Shown here: positions 63,901 through 64,000 of the stretch, piece by piece
Numbering within the stretch: position 1 is the first letter of the stretch
Layout: each line of letters begins with the position of its first letter
Origin: Trochalopteron elliotii
Taxonomy: Eukaryota; Chordata; Aves; Passeriformes; Leiothrichidae
Assembly: GCA_024734555.1 (NCBI GenBank)
Contig: JANPWX010020199.1
Location: forward strand, 2,722,051 to 2,786,050
Direction: 5' to 3'
DNA length: 64,000 bases
Notes under the pieces: model-generated
Database searches by the model: none
Told to the model about the DNA's origin: nothing
What the model saw: the letters and a program-made list of their open reading frames with translations, nothing else
Made by a program: the position numbers and the translations under genes

Positions 63901-64000
63901 CAAAAAGTTTGAATGACAGAAATTTGAAGTTCTTGAAAAATTTTTCCTTGTCCACATTTTTTTTTTTAATTCCTACAAAGTTCCCTTGCAACAAAGCATA
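60912..64000. other. Non-coding DNA, no gene seen
   Basis: No recognised gene was seen. 61073-61170 is extremely AT-rich. 61550-61930 is GC-richer than its surroundings, which may mean an unidentified old repeat. A CCTT-type run lies at 62056-62087. The 99-codon minus-strand frame at 63122-63421 matches no family. Confidence 0.6.
62056..62087. repeat. Imperfect (CCTT)n tract
   Basis: Short C/T-rich run with CCTT units interrupted by GTTTCTTCG. Confidence 0.75.

Noticed and set aside
1..64000. tRNA, rRNA, CRISPR array, bacterial operon or intact viral genes
   Set aside because: No A/B-box pair, regularly spaced direct repeats, clustered long genes or intact gag/pol/env-like frames were seen on either strand.

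Overview
The window looks like non-coding nuclear DNA from a bird, probably a neoavian species. The main evidence is several broken CR1 LINE copies of avian type, carrying both the CR1 3' tail (GGTTGGAA...ACC beside ATTCTGTG-like octamers) and recognisable CR1 reverse transcriptase peptides. There is also one repeat that resembles a widespread avian LTR-class element. The rest is AT-rich sequence with vertebrate-style microsatellites. One run of N (14986-15361) shows a gap in a draft assembly. I see no bacterial or viral gene organisation, no tRNA or rRNA gene, no CRISPR array and no confirmed protein-coding exon. The window is best read as an intergenic gene desert or the inside of a very large intron.

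Layout: 62-1145 is a CR1 copy on the minus strand with a decayed reverse transcriptase. 1146-36556 is mostly AT-rich unique-looking DNA with short repeats, an assembly gap, three strong hairpins (5001-5029, 16165-16208, 22896-22927), a long AC/AT dinucleotide block (22050-22127) and two stretches with transcription-factor-like motif clusters (30051-30660 and 31990-32420). 36557-38270 is the longest CR1 copy, also minus strand. 40710-40860 is a plus-strand CR1 tail. 42120-42480 is a strongly G/T-skewed, repeat-rich tract. 50295-50660 is another plus-strand CR1 tail of a different subtype.

58199-60733 is the most structured part. A 183-185 bp segment occurs twice in direct orientation, about 2.35 kb apart and about 93% identical. 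An internally deleted CR1, a GATA repeat and an LTR-like element lie between the copies.

No genes are seen working together. A few open stretches could be unrecognised exons or decayed pseudogenes: 16419-16583 plus, 26577-27086 plus and 34051-34620 minus. All lack a recognised protein family and are near what chance would give in 64 kb. I did not find a new biological system here. The leading observations are the duplicated segment, the candidate conserved non-coding elements and the candidate exons.
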